From Epiperipatus broadwayi (lineage: Eukaryota > Onychophora > Udeonychophora > Euonychophora > Peripatidae), in assembly GCA_028023455.1 (NCBI GenBank), contig JAQFVV010000142.1, forward strand, positions 2,477,740 through 2,541,739: a stretch of 64,000 nucleotides of DNA, in the 5' to 3' direction. Made by a program: the position numbers and the translations under genes. Shown here piece by piece: positions 13,408 to 24,930 of this stretch; within the stretch, counting starts at the first letter, position 1, and each line of letters opens with the position of its first letter. Below the pieces are notes generated by a model, which had not been told where the DNA came from, did not search any database, and saw only the letters and a program-made list of their open reading frames with translations.

Positions 13408-16400
13408 TTACCCATAATCTGCTCTATCCCATTTCCACAACATAATTTTTGTCAACTCTATAACCTTTATATCTAAATCCCCCTTATCTTTTCCCAAACC
13501 TAGCATAAAAACCAATAATTCACTTTCTGTATAATCACTCTTTTCATATTTATTTTTCCACAACTTCATTATATGTACCCTTTCTGTTTTCAAACATTTA
13601 CATTCAATTAACAAATGCCTAATATTTTCAATTCCTTCCTTACATAATTTACAAAATAAATCACCCATATTTTTCCATTTACATGTATATTCTTTTGTAG
13701 CTAAAGATCCCGTTCGAGCCTTAAACAATAAACTACTTTCCTTACTATTATCATATATTAACTCACACCTAATATTCTGTTTATTTCTATATATATTTAA
13801 ACTCTTTTTACTCTCCATACTATTTCTCCATCTCTCTAACTCCCTAGTCTTTATTAATAAATTTATTCTTTTATCCCATTCCTTACTACTATAACACTCA
13901 ATAATCCTCTTAACACAATCATCCCATCTTTTGTACAAATATACTGATATAAATTCTTTATCCAAATCTTTTGCATAGCGCATTACCTTTCTCACCCATC
14001 TTGTTACCTGCCCTTTACTCATAACCCAATTAAATACTATTTTAGCTATTCTTTTATTATCCATAAACTGCAATCTACCAAACATTTTCATTTTACTTTT
14101 TGCATCTCTCATATGAAAACTTGACCATCCCATTTCTCCTTGAATTGCCTCCCTTGCTGTCCATACTTCTGCATCCAATGCATGTCTTCCTACTTCCCTT
14201 TGAGCTTTTTCTAAATAATCTAATATCTTTTTACTAACATATAATGCATCATTACCATATGTTAACCCTGCTACTGCAACTCCTTTCCATATAATTCTAG
14301 CTACATCATATTTATTATATGAAAATACTGTTAATTTCTTTATCAATCCCTTTCTTTTCTTTGCTTCATTTATCAATTTTTTCTCCCATTCATCCAAATA
14401 ATTTTTCTGATTACTTAAAATAATTCCCAAATAACTATATCTATTCACCACACTTAACTTAATATCTCCCAATAAAAATTCTACATCTTCTCTTTCCTCA
14501 GTTTTAACCATCATTATATTTGATTTTTCTTCACTAAATTTAATCCCCATCTCTTTACCCACCCTTGCACATGTCCTCAACATAACTTCCATATCTTCTC
14601 TTTTTTCTGCACACAAAAATATATCATCTGCAAAAAAAAGACCTGACAAAATATATACTCCCTTACTACCTATTAACGGTATCTCTATCCCTCTTCCTAA
14701 TCTTTCTATTGCTCTTTCCATTTCACTCAAATACAACACAAACAAAATAGGTGACATAGGGCATCCTTGCCTTAGTCCCACACCATTTTTAACTTTAATT
14801 GATTCTATATTCTCTAATTGATATATATAATAATTATTTTCATATAATTTCTTAATAATATCTATTAAAGCTTCATCCATTCCCAAATTTGCTAAACTTA
14901 TCCATAATCTATTTCTATTTACTCTATCATATGCCTTCTCTATATCTATAAAACTCATATATAACTGTTTATCTGCATTCCTACTCATATCCATAAGTTG
15001 TGTAACTACAAATAAACTATCTCCTATACGCCTATCTAATCTAAAACCTCCTTGCATTTCACCCACTACATTATTCCCTTCCATCCATTTTACAACTTTA
15101 CTAGCCACCATATACGAGAAAACTTTATATAAAACTGATGTTACCGCTATCGGTCTATAATTATTCAACTTTCTATGATCCTTACCCTTTCCTTTAAATA
15201 ATAACCTTACTCTTGTATTACTCCAACTACTTGGGAAAACTCTATTCTGTGCCATTTTATTAAAACAGGATAATAACTTTACTTTTGCCCTATATCCTAA
15301 ATTCATTACCATCTCTGCTGCCCATCCATCTAAACCTCTTGCCTTCCCACTTTTCAATTTCTTCTCTACCTCATTTAGTTCATTTTCTGAAAAACTAATA
15401 TTCCCATTACTATATTCTTTCATATTTTCTAATATTCTATCATTCACATCTAACATCTTTTCTATATTCATTACATAACTATTTAAGATTCTCTCTAAAT
15501 CTTCTCTAGAACTACACTCAGTTCCCTCATCATCTAGTAATACTCACTCTCTCTCCCCTACATTTCTCCTTTTAATATAATTCCAAAATTTTTTACTTCC
15601 ATCTCTTCCACTTTTATTAATATCCTCCAACAATTTACTATTCAATTTCATTCTCTCTCTATAAATATCTATTTTAGCCAACTTCTTCTTTTCTAAGTAC
15701 TTTTCCCATTTAGCATTAATATCTTTTTCACTTTCCTTATTCTTAATAGCACACTTATATTCTCTACATGCTTCTTTCCTTTCTTTTACACTTTTACTAA
15801 TTTTAATTTTTTTATTACTTTTATTCTTTTCAATATTCTCACCTAAAACCCTATTTGCAACTTTTTCTACTTCCTTACACCAATCCTTATACTCATCCCC
15901 AACCCACTCTTCCATTATTTCTTCAACTTGTATTTTATACTCTTCCAACTTATTCTTATCATTTACTCTCCATCCACATCTTTCACTATTATTTCTACTT
16001 TTATTTCTATTCTCCATCACATTACTAACCATTTCAATTACAATGAAATTATGATCACTAGTGCATACTTTTTCTTCATTATCAAATACCTTAATTTTCC
16101 GTATTTTATTTATTCCCTCTTTCTCTACCAATACATAATCTATTGTGTGAAATATATTATTTCTGGACCATGTGTATTGTCCCTCATAAATATTTAATAA
16201 ATTTCCAATACTCAAATTCACTTTCTGACAAAAATTCTTCAAAAGCTGTCCATTTTTATTATCTACATCATCAATTTCTTCAATATGTCCATTCATATCC
16301 CCTATAACCATTATTCTCTTCCCCTTTTCTTTAAAACTTTGTATATCCTTAACTAAACATTCGTATATGTTACTATTCCACTCCAATATAATTTGACTAT

Positions 16401-16606
16401 CTCCAGTAGCTATATAAACTATAGCCACCATCCATTCTTGTCTACCCAACCTTATTTCAAACCACAAGTGTTCTTGACATTTAACAATATTTAAATATTT
16501 TTTTGATATAACACCTATACCACCACCCCTTTTTTCTTTTTCTTTTCTATTTATACCCTGCCATACCAACTGTTCCAAAATAGGTTCTTCTTCTTCTCTT
16601 AAATGT
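13408..16606 (-). pseudogene. Truncated LINE polyprotein: partial endonuclease, RT, C-terminal zinc knuckle
   Basis: Corresponds to residues 410-1474 of the 1474-aa protein encoded at 59363-63787. The upstream PHD and SGNH domains and the first two endonuclease motifs (LNMQGG, VVETH) are missing because of 5' truncation. A single nonsense codon (TGA at 15544-15546, TTA in the intact copy) splits the frame into 16578-15544 and 15471-13408. Retained motifs are GDMN, IDYVLV and TSDH of the endonuclease; FIDIEKAYD, GLRQGCPMSP and FADD of the RT; and the C-X2-C-X8-H-X4-C knuckle near the C-terminus. There are no frameshifts, so decay has barely begun. Confidence 0.9.
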
Positions 16607-16607
16607 G

Positions 16608-17780
16608 ATATAGACTAAGTCAACTAACGCCATCTAGTGGAATCTGATTTTTTTATTTAAATACTGTTATTGCATATTTGATTATTTTAAATCTTGAATT
16701 GATCAAATTTTGATTAGTCACAAGGTTTCTTTTAGTTTAATGATTTTATATATACATCAGAGATGAAGCTTCCGTGTATTGAACGAAATGATGCTTCCAT
16801 AGAGAAATTCACTAACATTTTCAACAGTTGAATTATTTTTATATAAGGCAAATAATGAGTTTGACCATCACATTATTCATTGATTATAAGAAGTTCAAAC
16901 AATGCTAAAATGTAATTTATAGTTAAAAACGTAGGAATGTTAAAAACATTTAGAAAATAAACATATCTTGATAATTTATTCTCTGATTTACAGATAAGAG
17001 AGTTTCAGATTTTTCTAGATGTGTGTAATATGTATATATTAGGTGCTATTATGTAAAAATTGTTGCAGCAAGTAAAATAAAAACATGCTGAACTTCTAGA
17101 TGGACTTCATGACCCATGTGAGCTGCACCGCTGAAGGTGCCAAAGTGGAATGCAGGCCACCACCTTATTATTATTTTGTACGCCATAAGGTCAGATTATG
17201 TAAGTGACTATATTACATTATAAGTATAATAGTGTAAGCATAATTTAATTCATATGTAGCTTGTAGGAATAAACCTCAATAGATATTAATTTAATAGTGT
17301 TATATTTATTCTCTCTGTCATTCCACCCTTGCCATGACTGCAAATTATTGTGGGTGAATAGTATAGATCAGTAATAGATCATTTTGCTATGGAAGAATGA
17401 AGGATTTAATTAAAATATAAAAAGTAATAATTTCACAATGTAATTATAAAATAATATACTGTATTAATTAACCAATGAAATAAAACAAATTTTGTTTGAT
17501 ATGATTATATTGTTTTATTTATATTAATTTGTTTTATATGAAATTTTAAACTATGAATGAAAAATAAGTAAAAATTGTTGTGGCAAGTGAAATAAAAATA
17601 TTATTAAAAAAAAGATTATGTAGAGTGCTTCTATTCCTAAAAAAATCTTGCTTCATCACTGATACATATATAATAAATATAACAGTAATAAACTCATACA
17701 TACAATCTTTCAATTTGCAGAAATACTTTTGGTTAATTCCTTAACCTGCCTCAACTACCATTAAATTCAAAAACAAAATG
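16608..17780. other. AT-rich non-coding DNA
   Basis: No gene seen. A ~34-bp segment (GTAAAAATTGTTGCAGCAAG and following) at 17055-17088 recurs, slightly altered, at 17568-17601 in direct orientation. A GC-richer patch lies at 17090-17175. Neither could be classified. Confidence 0.4.
16627..16640 (-). promoter_or_regulatory. CTCF-like motif
   Basis: The minus strand reads CCACTAGATGGCGT, differing from the CTCF core consensus CCASYAGRKGGCRS only at the last base. It lies 20 bp outside the LINE truncation point. A sequence match only; no binding evidence. A related site is at 52002-52015. Confidence 0.35.
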
Positions 17781-17793
17781 GAAACAAACATCA

Positions 17794-19126
17794 TCAACTT
17801 GCATCCCAGGAATCCCAAATTTTAATATTAGAAACTTGTTTATTAATTGAATTAATTTTATTCCTATTTATTAAAATTGCCTTCTTCATTTTTCTTTTAT
17901 TATGGTTTCTCTCTTTATGAAGAATCTTAACACTTTCAATATCAAACTTAAATTTATATTTACACGTTCTTTCGTAATCCAAGAAAACTGAATCAATCAT
18001 TAAATCACTATTATTTTTAGTTTTCACATGATTGTTAACAACAACCCATGCTCATTTAATCTTTTTTCAATACTGCCCCTCGATTCACCTATATATGATA
18101 ACATACTTCCACAAAAATTTGATACACTACATCACTTTTCTGCTTGACAGACATGACATTTTAAGAATTATTCACTAATTTAGTAACATTATTTGTAATA
18201 CAAAATGAAACATTAAACACATTCTTATATATATATCCTTAAAAATTTTCATTTGAGCATTTGAAATATGTGGGATAGATATCCATTTTTTACTATCAAT
18301 CTTTAACTTTTTTAATCCATTATTACTCTTTTTAAATTGACATAGAGAATTGTTAATCTTTCCACCTTATAACCAACTTCAAGCAATTCCTTGGCAAAAA
18401 TTTCAATAGTTTTTTAATTTATCACACTGGTAACAACATATTTTTTCATTATGAAACAAAGAAAATATAAAATTTGCCATTTTATACATAATTGATACTT
18501 TTGATTTACAATTTATATATCCCCTTTTTTGCAATGATTTGATTACTAATTTATAACTTAACATACTTTTATGTCTTATAATAATTCAATCCAAATACTT
18601 CCTGTTCCTTTTGGATAGTCCATTTTAAGCCATTCAGATATTTAACTCCTCTACAAGCAAATTTATAGTATTGGTATTTCTGCAAACAAAAACATCATCA
18701 ACATACCTTTTATAAATTTTAATAGCTTTAAAAGAACACATATTTAAAATACTTCTCTCATATGTAAATAAAACAAAAGAGCAAACTTGTGCAACAAAGG
18801 CCATAGGCCAACCTTTAGTCATTTTATATCCTTCAAAAGAAGCAACAATGTTATCAGTGAAAAATTTTAAAGCATCAATAATAAATTTTATCACATGTTT
18901 CCAAATTTTTAATACGTGTTTAATTATTTTTATGGTAACCACTCTATATATAATTGATGTTTTGATAGTGCCTCTTCCACCCATTCCCAGGACTAAATTC
19001 TTAACAGGTTTGGTAAACTTCAAAACTTTGTACATTTTATATGTTCTAAAAACTAAAATTTTTCTTACATATAGCTCTCCTAAAATCAATTTATTAATGA
19101 TTTATTATTGGTCAGTAAATGGATAA
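17794..19126 (-). pseudogene. Penelope-like element remnant: YVDD reverse transcriptase and GIY-YIG endonuclease
   Basis: Decayed coding region on the minus strand. Frame 19089-18634 carries the RT palm: FEGYKMTKGWPMAFVAQVCS precedes KRYVDDVFVC, with the catalytic YVDD at 18694-18705. The context of an F.G..Y.Q..G.aMGS-type block followed by YVDD is that of Penelope-like elements rather than LINEs. Between 18110 and 18020 a frame reads YIGESRGSIEKRLNEH, a GIY-YIG endonuclease hallmark. Frame 18027-17794 gives the C-terminal tail, with KILHKERN...KRKMKKA, also typical of the family. The finger and N-terminal regions (18630-18120) are broken by stops. The element would prime cDNA at a nick made by its GIY-YIG domain; this copy is dead. 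Confidence 0.75.
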
Positions 19127-19316
19127 TTTTAACTACAGAATAAAAGGATAAAAAAACCTATTGAAACTCGATTCTTTGTAAAAGGCTATTAGAAAGATAA
19201 TTACTCTTCAATGACTGTTTTACTAGGACATAATTTCTAGACTTTATATTTATTAATATACCTTTCAAATATTATATTTTAGCATATGATTATTTAATGT
19301 AATAATGTGAAAACTA

Positions 19317-20312
19317 AACCATCGAAAGATGCGCCTTAAACATGCTTATGTGACAGCCAATCAGATGTAATAATAACTGCATGTGGAACTCCCAATGATA
19401 AAACACAAGTCAGAACTATAAGAAAAAGATGGGACCCATCTTCTTTTATGCCTAAATTTATATATAAATAAGCCAGACTCAAGCATTTCGAATTAAGAGT
19501 GTGAAGCTTAAAATACTTTCACATTTAATTCACTAAATATTATATATAAATAAACAACATGAAATCTTTCGATTTACTACGAAGCAATTTTTAAATCTAA
19601 TGAAATGATAGTAACAAATGTAAATACATTATTAAGCACAAGCAGATAATAATGTAATAACATCACATAAGCATGTTTAAGGCGCATCTTTCGAAGGTTT
19701 TAGCTTTCACGTTTAAATGTGAAGGTATATTACGCTTCATAGTTTTAATTCGAAATGCTTGATTCTGCCTTATTTATATATAAATTTAGGCATAAAAGAA
19801 GGCAGGTCCCATCTTTTTCTTATAGTTCTCACTTGTGTTTCAGAATTGGGAGTTCCATATGCAGTTATTATTGCATCTGATTGGCTGTCACATAAGCATG
19901 TTTAAAGTGCATCTTTCAAAGGTTTTAGCTTTCATGTTATTACATTTTTATCTGCTTGCACTTGATAAATTTGATATATTTACATTTGTTACTATCATTT
20001 CATTAGATTTAAAAATTGCTTATTAGTAAATCAAAAGATTTCACATTGTTTATTTATATATAATATTTAGTGAATTAAATGTGAAGGTATTTTAAGCTCC
20101 ACACTCTTAATTCGAAATGCTTGAGTCTGGCTTATTTATATATAAATTTAGGCATAGAAGAAGTTGGGATCCATCTTTTTCTTATAGTTCTGACTTGTGT
20201 TTTAGAATTGAGAGTTCCACATGCAGTTATTATTACATCTGATTGGTTTTAGCTTTCACGTTATTACATTGTTATCTGCTTGTGCTTAATAAATTTGATA
20301 TATTTACACGTG
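19317..20312. repeat. Inverted and tandem terminal-repeat array of a Penelope-like element
   Basis: Three related units. One is inverted (19317-19660) and two are forward (from about 19673 and from about 19895, the last partial copy ending near 20312). Shared landmarks are GCATGTTTAAGGCGCATC, AATTCGAAATGCTTGA, a hairpin CCTTATTTATATATAAATTT, and GTCCCATCTTTTTCTTATAG. They sit directly 5' of the Penelope-like remnant, as expected for the pseudo-LTRs of that class, which are often partly tandem and inverted. A distant relative lies at 33850-34115. Confidence 0.6.
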
Positions 20313-22750
20313 ATTATTCATAATCTATTAAATTTTATTAACCTAACATATACACATTTATATTAAATAAAGTTAAAATATGCTCATATTTTTTATGTAA
20401 GCATTGCATTTATATATATATGAATATAATAAAATGCAAACAGTCTATAATTAACGCATTACAAAACTAATAAATACCTCTTCAATATCTTCTTCCCAAA
20501 GAGAATATTGGAAATGAGTTCATTCTATATTCGATTTTCTGATTATCAGATAATGATAATTTTACAGTTTTCCATCTTTGTCTTATTCTCTAACTATAAA
20601 TAACTAGATTATTCTGGCCTTAGAATAACTTATAAAAAGGGAAAATCCTAAGACTGTTTTAAATCTGAAGAAAAAATAGATAACTTTTAAGCAATCCTAT
20701 TTCAAATATTCTTATTTGATATGATGGAATAACAAATATAATTTTATTTACAATATAATAAAACAAAACTATAATTAATCTTAATATTATTCTGTATAGA
20801 TAACACTGTCATATCCAACTTTAACAATATATATATATATCTAAAGATAAATAGAATGCTACAAGATATTGGTCACTTTTAAAGATGACTGTAGCTTAAT
20901 GTAAATACAAGCTTAAAAAGTAATGTCACGTTATATACGACTTACTTTTTTGATTATTATAAATAGTATTGGTATAATAAATTTTATAAGACTAATTCTA
21001 GTGTTATTTTCTTATGCAGCATTAACCTCATCGTATCTCTAACACTTGTTCTTTTTGTAAATACCAAAGGTCGTAGATAAAAATAACGAGCTGGGTTATT
21101 GATGTGTTTAGCACATATGCATCGTATCTATACATATTTGTTCTTTTTGTAAATACTAAATGTCGTAGATAATAATAGCGAGTTGTGTTGTTGATGTTTT
21201 TAACACATGCGCATGTATAAAGCTGTGTGTCCATATCTATATCCTAGTTGAATATATATATAACATAAATATCTATGAATAAATACAGTATGTACAAAGT
21301 GAACAAAAAAATTTAAATGTACAAAAATAAAATTTGTTTTTTCTCATATTAATTTTTTTATTTACTATTGTTTTGTTCCGCATATAATAGCTAAAAGCAT
21401 CACTTTGAAAATCAAAGCTAAAGGAGTGCAGTGCATATTACATTGTTTGTATATATATACATTATGTTAGAAGCGAGACAAATGGATTAAGGATCAAACA
21501 GAAATCATTTATATCATCAAAGAAATCAATAAGCTGAATTCTTAAACTGGATAATAAGAGATTGTAAGAGAGCTAGAAAAAAAAATAATATGTGAGATTG
21601 CATGGATAAAAGAGTTTGCTGGATTAATGTAAAAAGAGGTGATGCGATTATAAAAGAACATGACTTAAAACTCAAAATGGCTTCATTTTGTGGACTAACA
21701 ATGATTGAAAATAATAAATTGTATATATATTTTTAGAGATGCATGTTTTTTAAGGCAGATTGGGGTTACTAGGCAACAGTTATTAAGATCAAATGAGATT
21801 TAATCTTCATCGATAATTGTTAATAATTGCTTGCCATTTAGTTACATAATTTATTTTTGCACTTAAATTTTGAAGCTCTTTTTTTATCTCTAAGATTCAT
21901 AAATATTATTTATTAATTAATTTCCTTAAGTTTTGAACTAAAAAAAAAAAACAATTTACTTCAGTAAACTCAAATTTGATTATTTCTTTTACTATTAATA
22001 AAACAGGATCAATATTATTGAATCCTTTAACGGAATTTACTGACAATGTTTAGCTCAGGAAAAAATGCTAAATTTGAAAATTTAATATCCAAAATTTATT
22101 AAAAAGTTTAATCATGGACAGAGAACAGATGTCTAACCTCACTTAGTTTTACTTTATTATTAGGGGAGAAAAAAGTTTTAGAATAGCTTGCCTAAATAAT
22201 AATTGATCTACAATATTTTTAGTATTAAAAAAAAACCTACATTAATGTTTATTAATAATGAATAATATCAAATACTATCCATCAATTATTGGTTGAAAAA
22301 AATCTTTATATATATTCACGATTTTATTTTATTTTTTATCTTTACAGCTCTTATCTTAATTCTACAATTTTGCAAGCAACTATCAGTTCAGAAATTTAGA
22401 TGAATCTCTCACTATATATGCATTTTGTAAACAATCTTTATTTCTCAAATGATCTAATGAAATCAAAGACTTGAATCTCCATCCTTGTATTGAGAGCTCA
22501 ATTCTTTTTCATTACATCACTATCATGTAAGGAAGGGATTGTTCCATCTTTAACAGTTTATAAAAGAATGACTAATCATTGCTCAGCAGAAATATTTTCA
22601 AGCTTTTACTGTCCTTTTTCAGAGCATTCCTTACCTGAACTCCATTAAATGTGACATTCAATAGCACAAAATCTTAGAATGTGTGTGTGTATGATTTAAA
22701 ATAACACGTAGAACTGTTTCCATATAAATAATTTGAAACATCTTTAATGG
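20313..22750. other. AT-rich non-coding DNA
   Basis: No gene recognised. A ~75-bp segment around 21040-21110 (TTGTTCTTTTTGTAAATACC followed by GTCGTAGATAA) is repeated at about 21140-21205, i.e. a local two-unit tandem repeat. Confidence 0.45.
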
Positions 22751-22751
22751 T

Positions 22752-22891
22752 CATGTTGCTCAATAGTTTTTTTTTTTAAGTGTCATAGCATCGGCCGGGA
22801 CGCGAACCCGCAACCCGAGCAACTGCCTGCTAGTGCAAGGCAGTCGCGCTGACCTCTCGATCACCAATGCAAGACATGTTGCCCAATAGTT
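22752..22891 (-). mobile_element. tRNA-Gly-like SINE with 17-bp target-site duplication
   Basis: On the minus strand, 22870-22788 forms a tRNA-like unit. It starts GCATTGG, which pairs with CCGATGC at the 3' end as a 7-bp acceptor stem with one G-U pair. A Pol III B-box-like GGTTCGCGTCC lies in the T arm. The tail runs through TATGACACTT into an A run. The unit is flanked by near-identical 17-mers, CATGTTGCTCAATAGTT (22752-22768) and CATGTTGCCCAATAGTT (22875-22891), a retroposition signature. The anticodon loop carries a small insertion relative to the copy at 23411-23487. T-arm and anticodon-arm sequence is closest to tRNA-Gly. Confidence 0.75.
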
Positions 22892-23260
22892 AAACTATTT
22901 TTCTCTACAACCCATCATTAACTTTTTTGTTTTGAGTTTAATTAGAAGTTAAAGTCCCTCCTTCTGTGTAAATAATTAGAGATATCATTAGCAATGGAAT
23001 TACTCTCTTTCTAATTAAAATGGAGACATAAACACTATTACTAAGTATTATAGCAAAGTAATTTAGCCTTAGAACAAAATCATTGCTAAATATATCTCTA
23101 GTTATTCATCTTGAAATAATCCTGCACTTTGTTTATATCAAAATGAATCAATAAAATATTTAATCTAACACTCACATATATATATATTATTAATCATAAA
23201 TTGGGAGCATCTGCATTTAACAAAAGCAAATTAAAGTAAAATACAGATGTGTGTATATAT

Positions 23261-23340
23261 GATTGCCCTGACGATATATTGAGATTGTTGATTGTTATTG
23301 ATATTGGAATTGTCTAAGTGTTGACTGATTTTAATGATTA
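23261..23340. repeat. Dispersed ~80-bp repeat, copy 1 of 3
   Basis: Shares TTGATTGTTATTGATATTGG and (C/T)TAA(G/A)TGTTGACTG with 30048-30124 and 31105-31182, all in the same orientation. An interspersed repeat of unknown class. This copy lies directly downstream of the 3' (A-rich) end of the SINE at 23386-23490 when read on the minus strand. Confidence 0.6.
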
Positions 23341-23385
23341 TATATATATTGTTAACAAATTGTTATATTTTTTAACTATGTGTTC

Positions 23386-23490
23386 TTTTTTTTTTTTTTC
23401 AAGTGTCATAGCATCGGCCGGGACGCGAACCCGCAACCCGGGCAACTGCTTGTAAGGCAGTCGCGCTGACCTCTCGATCACCAATGCAAG
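23386..23490 (-). mobile_element. tRNA-Gly-like SINE, second copy
   Basis: The minus-strand tRNA-like unit is 23487-23411 (77 nt). It has a 7-bp acceptor stem (GCATTGG / CCGATGC), a 5-bp anticodon stem ACTGC/GCAGT closing the loop CTTACAA, and a T loop TTCGCGT with a mostly paired stem. The tail leads into an A run (T run at 23386-23399). Apart from the D arm it resembles tRNA-Gly(UCC), with the anticodon changed to UAC. Short flanking matches (ATGTGTTCTTT / TATGTTCTTTA) may be a decayed target-site duplication. It is 620 bp from the first copy. Confidence 0.7.
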
Positions 23491-24155
23491 ACAAATTGTA
23501 TGTTCTTTATCTGCTTTTGTAATCAATATTCACAGAAAAAAAAAAGATCTATTCAAATGTAAATTATTACTAATATATTAATATATAAAAAAACATAATA
23601 ATACATGTGTAAGACGTATATTAATAATCTATTGTAAAAATGCTGAGTAATTCTCATTCACATTCAAAAAGATTAATAATGCTAGTTCCAGGCCTTTTAC
23701 TTAAGCTCTTGAATGTTTAGTAATTTAGCTTGGTTACAATATTTAGTTTTGTAGTTTTTATATTTGAAGTTTTATTTTTGTTCTCTAAAAGTTACATAAT
23801 ATAATAAAATTTGTTCTATTTTTATGCTTTCTATATGAATAAATAAATATTCCTCAGGATTATTTATCAAATACTTTGCTGGATTTTTTTGTTTGTTTGC
23901 TTCTTATATTTGAAGTTTGTTTTTATAAATCATTTTTAAATATTTACACATACAAAACGTTTTAAAATTTTGACGCTTCAAATATTTTTTAAATTATATT
24001 TCTCATAATTGTTTATTCTTATTACAAAAATTATTTGAAAAATTATTAGAGAAATAGAGTAGACCAATTAAATTTTACCCATTATATACATATATTATAA
24101 TATAATCTTTAATAACTTCTCTTCCTCTTTCCTTCTTTATTTTTGCTTTTCTAAT

Positions 24156-24298
24156 ATATAACATATAATAACCACATTCCACTCTTTTGACACTTTGAAG
24201 CAAAATATTTTGACACTTTGAAGCAAAATATATTTATTTATAAATATATTTTGCTTCAAAGTGTCAAAAGAGTGGAATGTGGTTATTATATGTTATAT
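24156..24298. repeat. Perfect 53-bp-arm inverted repeat (foldback)
   Basis: The arms at 24156-24208 and 24246-24298 are exact reverse complements. The spacer (24209-24245) contains a second copy of the inner ~23 bp of the left arm (TTTGACACTTTGAAGCAAAA). Perfect pairing in otherwise drifting AT-rich DNA suggests a recent origin: a foldback/MITE-like element or a local inverted duplication. It has no coding capacity. Confidence 0.85.
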
Positions 24299-24565
24299 AT
24301 ACATATATGTACGTATATGTGTAAATATTAAAGGCTTAGATATTTTCTTGTATTTTTTTATTTATAGATGGCTATCATATAACTTGAGCAGGCAACCAAT
24401 TAAAAATTGTTACTGGATGATGTAATTTCAGTTTTTAAACCATTTTATGATTTACTGATTGCTTAGTTACATCATAGCTAAACTTTGATTTTAAAAAATG
24501 CATTAAAAATCATATTAAACTTACAATATTTATATCTACATAAGGTCTGTGTACGTTTTCTATGA

Positions 24566-24610
24566 TTGATTGATTGATTGATTGATAGATAGACAGACAG
24601 ACAGATAAAC

Positions 24611-24668
<58 letters not shown>

Positions 24669-24930
24669 TAGGTAGGTAGATGGATAGATGGATAGATAGA
24701 TAGGTGGATAGATAGATAGGTGAATAGATAGATAGGTGGATGGGTGGATGGGCAGGTGGATGGGTGGGCAGATGGACAGACAGACAGATAGACAGACAGA
24801 CAGACAGACAAACAGATAGATAGATAGATAGGTAGTAGGTAGGTAGATGGATAGGTGGATAGATATATAGATAGATAGATTGGTAGGTATGTAAGTGAAT
24901 AGGTGGGTAGATGCAAAGATAGATACATTT
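24566..24930. repeat. GATA/GACA tetranucleotide satellite
   Basis: About 360 bp of GATT, GATA, GACA, GGTA and GGTG units with local homogenised blocks, for example pure GATA near 24611-24668 and GACA near 24778-24808. The long minus-strand open frame here (repeating Tyr-Leu-Ser-Ile) is an artefact of the repeat. Confidence 0.95.

Larger units (their letters stand above)
13252..16607 (-). mobile_element. 5'-truncated young LINE copy (PHD-SGNH-EN-RT family)
   Basis: Minus-strand copy of the element whose full-length version is at 59205-64000. Homology runs from about 13252 (3' end) to 16607, where it breaks inside the endonuclease domain. Over about 3.35 kb I found by eye only about six differences from the full-length copy. 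The 3' UTR of about 155 nt includes five GATGT units (ACATC on the sense strand). The CTCF-like site at 16627-16640 lies just beyond the truncation point. No target-site duplication could be identified. Confidence 0.9.

Noticed and set aside
15928-16197. 89-aa plus-strand open frame, identical to one at 61883-62152
   Set aside because: Antisense shadow of the LINE endonuclease region; identity follows from the two LINE copies being nearly identical.
17055-17601. 34-bp direct repeat considered as LTRs or target-site duplications of an element at 17089-17567
   Set aside because: Repeats are too short for LTRs and too long and diverged for a target duplication; the interior shows no element features.
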